Position numbers and translations under genes: made by a program. The notes beneath the pieces are model-generated. The model ran no database searches. It saw nothing but the letters and a program-made list of their open reading frames with translations, and had not been told where the DNA came from. Of a stretch of DNA of 64,000 bases, positions 60,150-64,000 are shown piece by piece. Origin of the DNA: Pollutimonas nitritireducens (GTDB taxonomy: Bacteria; Pseudomonadota; Gammaproteobacteria; Burkholderiales; Burkholderiaceae_B); the NCBI RefSeq assembly GCF_002849615.1, contig NZ_PDNV01000002.1, positions 62,001 through 126,000 on the forward strand. The letters are read 5' to 3'. Each line of letters opens with the position of its first letter. Positions within the stretch are counted from its first letter, which is position 1.

Positions 60150-61340
60150 ATGGCTCATCCACCCCAGATTAAAATTCCCGCCGTCTATATGCGAGGCGGT
60201 ACCAGCAAAGGCGTGTTCTTTCGCCTGCAGGATTTGCCCGCGTCCGCGCAGGCGCCAGGCGCCGCTCGCGACGCACTGCTGATGCGGGTGATCGGCAGCC
60301 CGGATCCCTATGGCAAGCAGACGGACGGAATGGGTGGCGCCACGTCCAGCACGAGCAAGACGGTCATTCTCTCCAGAAGCAGCAGACCCGACCACGATGT
60401 CGACTATCTGTTCGGCCAGGTTTCCATCGACAAGGCGTTCATCGACTGGAGCGGCAACTGCGGTAATCTCTCGGCCGCCGTGGGTCCTTTTGCGCTCAGT
60501 AATGGACTGGTGGATGCCAGCCGCGTTCCACACGACGGCATGGCAACGGTGCGGATCTGGCAGGCAAACATTGGCAAAACGATTATTGCCCAGGTACCCA
60601 TCACCAACGGTGCCGTGCAGGAAACGGGCGACTTCGAATTGGACGGCGTCACCTTCCCCGCCGCTGAAGTACAACTGGAGTTCATGGACCCGGCGGCCGA
60701 TGAAGACGGCGCTGGCGGCTCGATGTTCCCAACCGGCAACTTGGTCGACGATCTGAACGTACCGGGCATCGGCACGTTGAAGGCCACCATGATCAATGCC
60801 GGCATTCCCACCATTTTCGTCAATGCCGAAGACATCGGCTATACGGGTACTGAATTGCAGGACGCCATCAACGGCGATCCCAAGGCGCTCGCCAAGTTCG
60901 AAACCATACGTGCTCACGGCGCAGTGCGCATGGGCCTGATCACGCATATCGATGAAGCCGCCCAGCGCCAGCACACGCCGAAAGTCGCTTTCGTCGCCAA
61001 GCCGGCCGCCTACCTCGCTTCCAGCGGCAAGCAGATCCATGCCGCCGACATCGACCTGCTGGTGCGCGCCCTGTCCATGGGCAAGCTGCACCATGCCATG
61101 ATGGGAACGGCTGCCGTCGCCATCGGAGCAGCAGCAGCGATACCCGGCACCCTGGTAAGCCTCGCGGCTGGCGGCGGTGAACGCAATGCAGTACGCTTTG
61201 GCCATCCTTCAGGGACGTTGCGGGTGGGCGCACAGGCCCGCCAGGAAAATGAGGGCTGGGTTGTCACCAAAGCCCTCATGAGCCGCAGCGCCCGTGTGCT
61301 AATGGAGGGATGGATACGCGTGCCTGGCGACGCATTCTAA
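60150..61340 (+). CDS. prpF: 2-methylaconitate cis-trans isomerase PrpF
   Basis: 396 aa, diaminopimelate-epimerase-like fold. YMRGGTSKGVFF near the start and SGNCGNLSAAVGPFAL are family features. It isomerises 2-methyl-trans-aconitate made by AcnD. ATG 60150 has AAGGA 8 bases upstream and lies 16 bp after acnD. Confidence 0.94.
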   Translation: MAHPPQIKIPAVYMRGGTSKGVFFRLQDLPASAQAPGAARDALLMRVIGSPDPYGKQTDGMGGATSSTSKTVILSRSSRPDHDVDYLFGQVSIDKAFIDWSGNCGNLSAAVGPFALSNGLVDASRVPHDGMATVRIWQANIGKTIIAQVPITNGAVQETGDFELDGVTFPAAEVQLEFMDPAADEDGAGGSMFPTGNLVDDLNVPGIGTLKATMINAGIPTIFVNAEDIGYTGTELQDAINGDPKALAKFETIRAHGAVRMGLITHIDEAAQRQHTPKVAFVAKPAAYLASSGKQIHAADIDLLVRALSMGKLHHAMMGTAAVAIGAAAAIPGTLVSLAAGGGERNAVRFGHPSGTLRVGAQARQENEGWVVTKALMSRSARVLMEGWIRVPGDAF

Positions 61341-61376
61341 GATGTCCTGACGATCGTTTTCCGGAGGCCAAGCCAT

Positions 61377-62819
61377 ATGAAACCCGCCAATCGCCCCAGC
61401 TGGGACCCCGTTCTGGTCGACATCGTCGATTATGTCCAGCGCTACCAGATCACGTCGGGACTCGCCTACGAAACCGCCCGCCTGTGTCTGATTGATACCC
61501 TGGGTTGTGGCCTTGAAGCGCTTGAGTACCCGGCCTGCACCAAGCTGCTCGGTCCTATCGTACCCGGCACCGTGGTGCCCAATGGTGCCAAGGTGCCGGG
61601 CACCCAGTTCCAGCTGGATCCTGTCCAGGCGGCATTCAACATCGGCGCCATGATCCGGTGGCTTGATTTCAACGACACCTGGCTTGCCGCGGAATGGGGC
61701 CATCCTTCGGACAATCTGGGCGGCATCCTGGCGACCGCCGACTGGCTCTCGCGTAATGCGGTGGCGGCAGGCAAGGCACCGCTTGCCATGCAGGCCGTGC
61801 TGACTGCCATGATAAAGGCCCATGAGATCCAGGGCTGCATAGCACTGGAGAATTCCTTCAACAAGGTCGGCCTGGACCATGTCGTGTTGGTCAAGGTCGC
61901 TTCCACTGCAGTGGTGTCCCAGCTGCTTGGCCTGACGCACGAGGAAACCCTCAATGCTGTGTCGCTGGCCTGGGTCGATGGCCAAAGCCTGCGCACCTAT
62001 CGTCACGCACCCAACACCGGCAGTCGAAAAAGCTGGGCAGCCGGCGACGCGACCAGCCGGGCGGTGCGACTGGGCCTGATGGCCAGGACAGGCGAGATGG
62101 GCTACCCCTCGGTACTGTCAGCAAAAAACTGGGGATTCTATGACGTGCTTTTCAATGGCCAGGCCTTCACATTCCAGCGACCCTATGGCAGCTACGTGAT
62201 GGAAAATATACTGTTCAAGATCTCATTTCCGGCCGAGTTCCACTCACAAACAGCCGTGGAATGCGCAATGGCCATCCACCATAAGTTGATTGCCGCCGGA
62301 AAGTCGCATGGCGACATCCGGAGGATCACGATACGCACGCACGAGGCTTGCATACGCATTATCGACAAGAAGGGGCCATTGAACAATCCGGCGGATCGTG
62401 ATCACTGCATCCAGTATATGGTGGCCGTGCCTGTGCTGTTCGGCCGGCTTACCGCTGGCGACTACGAGGACGAAATTGCCGCCGATCCGCGTATTGACAC
62501 GTTGCGCGAGAAGATTCTCTGCGTCGAAGACCCCGCCTTCACTCGCGATTACCACGACCCCGACAAGCGCTCGATTGCCAATGCGCTGACGGTAGAGTTC
62601 AACGACGGCAGTAGACTGGACGAAATCGTGTGCGAATACCCTATCGGTCACAAGCGCCGTCGCCGCGAAGGCATCCCCTTGCTGGAAGAGAAGTTCCGCC
62701 GCAACCTGGCACGCCGTTTTCCTGCTAAACAGCAGCAGCAAATCCTTGATAAGTCGCTGGACCAGAAGGTACTGGAAGCGATGCCCGTCCATGAATACGT
62801 GGATCTCTACGTCATCTGA
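61377..62819 (+). CDS. prpD: 2-methylcitrate dehydratase PrpD (MmgE/PrpD family)
   Basis: 480 aa, MmgE/PrpD fold. [28 protein letters not shown] is the PrpD active-site region and [24 protein letters not shown] the later signature. Cofactor-free dehydration of 2-methylcitrate; redundant with AcnD-PrpF just upstream. GGAGG lies 10 bases before the ATG. Confidence 0.92.
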   Translation: MKPANRPSWDPVLVDIVDYVQRYQITSGLAYETARLCLIDTLGCGLEALEYPACTKLLGPIVPGTVVPNGAKVPGTQFQLDPVQAAFNIGAMIRWLDFNDTWLAAEWGHPSDNLGGILATADWLSRNAVAAGKAPLAMQAVLTAMIKAHEIQGCIALENSFNKVGLDHVVLVKVASTAVVSQLLGLTHEETLNAVSLAWVDGQSLRTYRHAPNTGSRKSWAAGDATSRAVRLGLMARTGEMGYPSVLSAKNWGFYDVLFNGQAFTFQRPYGSYVMENILFKISFPAEFHSQTAVECAMAIHHKLIAAGKSHGDIRRITIRTHEACIRIIDKKGPLNNPADRDHCIQYMVAVPVLFGRLTAGDYEDEIAADPRIDTLREKILCVEDPAFTRDYHDPDKRSIANALTVEFNDGSRLDEIVCEYPIGHKRRRREGIPLLEEKFRRNLARRFPAKQQQQILDKSLDQKVLEAMPVHEYVDLYVI

Positions 62820-62960
62820 CGCCCAAGCCGTCACCGGGAGGCGGTATCATGCGCCTTCGGCGTTGAACGGTCTGCGTTCAAAATCGCCGCAGCCCAACGC
62901 CTCCACCGGAAGCCTCCATTCTTTTATACCTCTCGCCATCGCCCGACTGCCTCTATCACT

Positions 62961-63359
62961 ATGTTTCAAACCTTTGTCCTGTACGCCTTACCCTTCAGCT
63001 TCACATTACTGGTCGCATGCGCCCTGACCTCTGTTGTCTCGGCCATTGTCCTGCTCCTGTTCAGGCTAAGAAAGACCAACGAAATCCTGCGCCACCCGTA
63101 TCTGAAACACCAGCCTTGGGAACGTTACCCAGTGTCGATACGCGCAGCAATTCTTCTCGATTACTTTCTTCGGCTGGCATTTCCCAAAAGCACGTTCTGG
63201 ATTGCAGGCGAGGCGAACAGACTGCTTCCCCATGTCGAGCCGGCCGATGTGCCCATCGGGATCAAGTGGCCCATCGTCGGCTTATGGGCCGGTTGCTTTA
63301 TCGGTACCGCAGCCATGCTCGTCCTCTGGTCCCTGATCCTGCTTACAATGAAAGCCTGA
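62961..63359 (+). CDS. Uncharacterised small membrane protein
   Basis: 132 aa with two membrane helices (about 5-33 and 104-130) and a basic, cytoplasmic-like middle part with RHPYLKHQPWERYPVSIRAAILLDYFLRLAFPKSTF. No family recognised. The start has no clear Shine-Dalgarno sequence. It lies in the 140-bp-gapped space after prpD and 24 bp before the GNAT gene. Confidence 0.6.
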   Translation: MFQTFVLYALPFSFTLLVACALTSVVSAIVLLLFRLRKTNEILRHPYLKHQPWERYPVSIRAAILLDYFLRLAFPKSTFWIAGEANRLLPHVEPADVPIGIKWPIVGLWAGCFIGTAAMLVLWSLILLTMKA

Positions 63360-63383
63360 CCATTTCTTTATCCAGGAGCCGCA

Positions 63384-63659
63384 ATGAGCCGCAGTATCGA
63401 AAACAACACCAACCTGCAACGCTTTGAATGGGCCGAGGACGGCATCCTCAGTGTTCTGGATTACCAACTGCAAGATGGCGTCATGGTCATCACCCATACC
63501 GGTGTACCTGAAGCCGTGGGAGGCCGGGGCATTGCCGCCGACCTCACGAAATACGCCCTCGACACCGCCCGCGAGAATGGATGGACAGTGCGCCCGCAGT
63601 GTTCCTATGCCGCCGCCTACATTAAACGACACCCTGAATACGCCGACCTCGCAGTCTGA
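63384..63659 (+). CDS. Small GNAT-fold N-acetyltransferase (YjdJ/COG2388 type)
   Basis: 91 aa. VPEAVGGRGIAADLTKYALDTARENGWTV is the acetyl-CoA-binding motif and CSYAAAYIKRHPEYADL the end of this short family. AGGAG lies 8 bases before the ATG. Substrate unknown. Confidence 0.88.
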   Translation: MSRSIENNTNLQRFEWAEDGILSVLDYQLQDGVMVITHTGVPEAVGGRGIAADLTKYALDTARENGWTVRPQCSYAAAYIKRHPEYADLAV

Positions 63660-63698
63660 ACCAAGATTTTGGCGCCGCCGCCACAAATGTAGCTCTTA

Positions 63699-63721
63699 TG
63701 TCTTATATAAGATATAAGACA
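63699..63721. promoter_or_regulatory. GntR operator, copy 2 (acnB)
   Basis: The same 23-bp palindrome as at 54064-54086, with the same four following bases (27 identical in all). It ends one base before the acnB -35. Confidence 0.8.
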
Positions 63722-63722
63722 A

Positions 63723-63751
63723 TTGCTTCCTGCCGCCCTTCCTTCTACAAT
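63723..63751 (+). promoter_or_regulatory. Probable acnB promoter
   Basis: TTGCTT, a 17-bp spacer and TACAAT, in the same position relative to the operator as the mdh promoter. Leader of about 42 bases. Confidence 0.65.
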
Positions 63752-63799
63752 TGAGGGGAAGCACTATTTCATTCATCATCGAATAAAAGGGCATGCATA

Positions 63800-64000
63800 A
63801 TGCTGGATTCATATCGCCAACATGTTGCCGAACGCGCCGCGTCAGGCATCCCTCCTCTTCCCCTTACTCCACAGCAAACCGCCGACCTGATCGAGCTGCT
63901 CAAGAATCCGCCTGCCGGCGAAGAAGCGTTCCTGGTCGACCTCTTCACGCACCGTGTTCCCGCGGGCGTGGACGATGCTGCCAAGGTAAAGGCGTCGTAT
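63800..64000 (+). CDS. acnB: Aconitate hydratase B, 3'-truncated by window edge
   Basis: The first 67 codons of AcnB are visible: YRQHVAERAASGIPPLPLTPQ, then LIELLKNPPAGEEAFLVDLF and HRVPAGVDDAAKVKASY, very close to the start of E. coli AcnB (N-terminal HEAT-like domain). AAGGG lies about 10 bases before the ATG. AcnB is the main TCA aconitase and can also finish the methylcitrate route by hydrating 2-methyl-cis-aconitate. Confidence 0.95.
   Translation, partial: MLDSYRQHVAERAASGIPPLPLTPQQTADLIELLKNPPAGEEAFLVDLFTHRVPAGVDDAAKVKASY

Overview
The window is a 64-kb piece of a high-GC chromosome. Gene content points to a betaproteobacterium of the order Burkholderiales, most likely Alcaligenaceae (Bordetella / Achromobacter / Pusillimonas relatives). 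The pointers are an ftrABCD-type ferrous iron uptake operon as known from Bordetella, a class I phaC-phaB-phaR polyhydroxyalkanoate set, a TrpS with a long C-terminal extension, and a joined sdh-gltA / mdh-prp-acnD-prpF / acnB block. This assignment rests on family knowledge, not on a database search. No insertion sequence, phage, CRISPR array or other mobile element was seen; almost all of the window is core chromosome.

Layout. 1-7.2 kb: 3' part of a Na/Pi cotransporter, a dienelactone hydrolase, polA, a LOG-family nucleosidase whose start codon overlaps that of polA, and a succinate-semialdehyde-type dehydrogenase. 7.2-15.4 kb (minus): the translation/transcription operon rimP-nusA-infB-rbfA-truB-typA, with a terminator-like hairpin just before rimP. 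15.7-18.8 kb: scpB-rluB (minus) and tRNA-fMet (plus) with a clear promoter and terminator. 18.8-19.4 kb: no convincing gene. 19.4-25.7 kb: a CobW-type GTPase, a FemAB-like acyltransferase, ftrABCD under a Fur-box-like site, and phaR. 25.7-30 kb: phaB, phaC, pgeF, rluD. 30-39.6 kb: bamD, a DinG-type helicase, tex, an unknown gene, an acetylpolyamine/histone deacetylase homologue, trpS and zapE.

39.7-64 kb is a central-carbon block: odhA-odhB-lpdA (2-oxoglutarate dehydrogenase), maeB, then gntR-sdhCDAB-sdhE-gltA on the minus strand divergent from mdh-prpB-prpC-acnD-prpF-prpD on the plus strand, two small genes, and the start of acnB. Together these cover citrate synthase, aconitase, 2-oxoglutarate dehydrogenase, succinate dehydrogenase, malate dehydrogenase and malic enzyme, plus the whole 2-methylcitrate route for propionyl-CoA.

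The most interesting signal is regulatory. An identical 27-base stretch containing a 23-bp perfect palindrome (arms TGTCTTATAT / ATATAAGACA around AAG) occurs twice: between gntR-sdh and mdh, and in front of acnB 9.6 kb away. In both places it ends one base before a good -35 element with a 17-bp spacer to a -10. This suggests that the local GntR/UTRA regulator controls a TCA/methylcitrate regulon from a fixed promoter geometry. Other points of note are a short leader ORF ending in three stop codons before the rimP hairpin, a perfect 14-bp hairpin between prpC and acnD, in-frame 15-bp tandem repeats in infB and rluB, and a G9 tract in the LOG gene.
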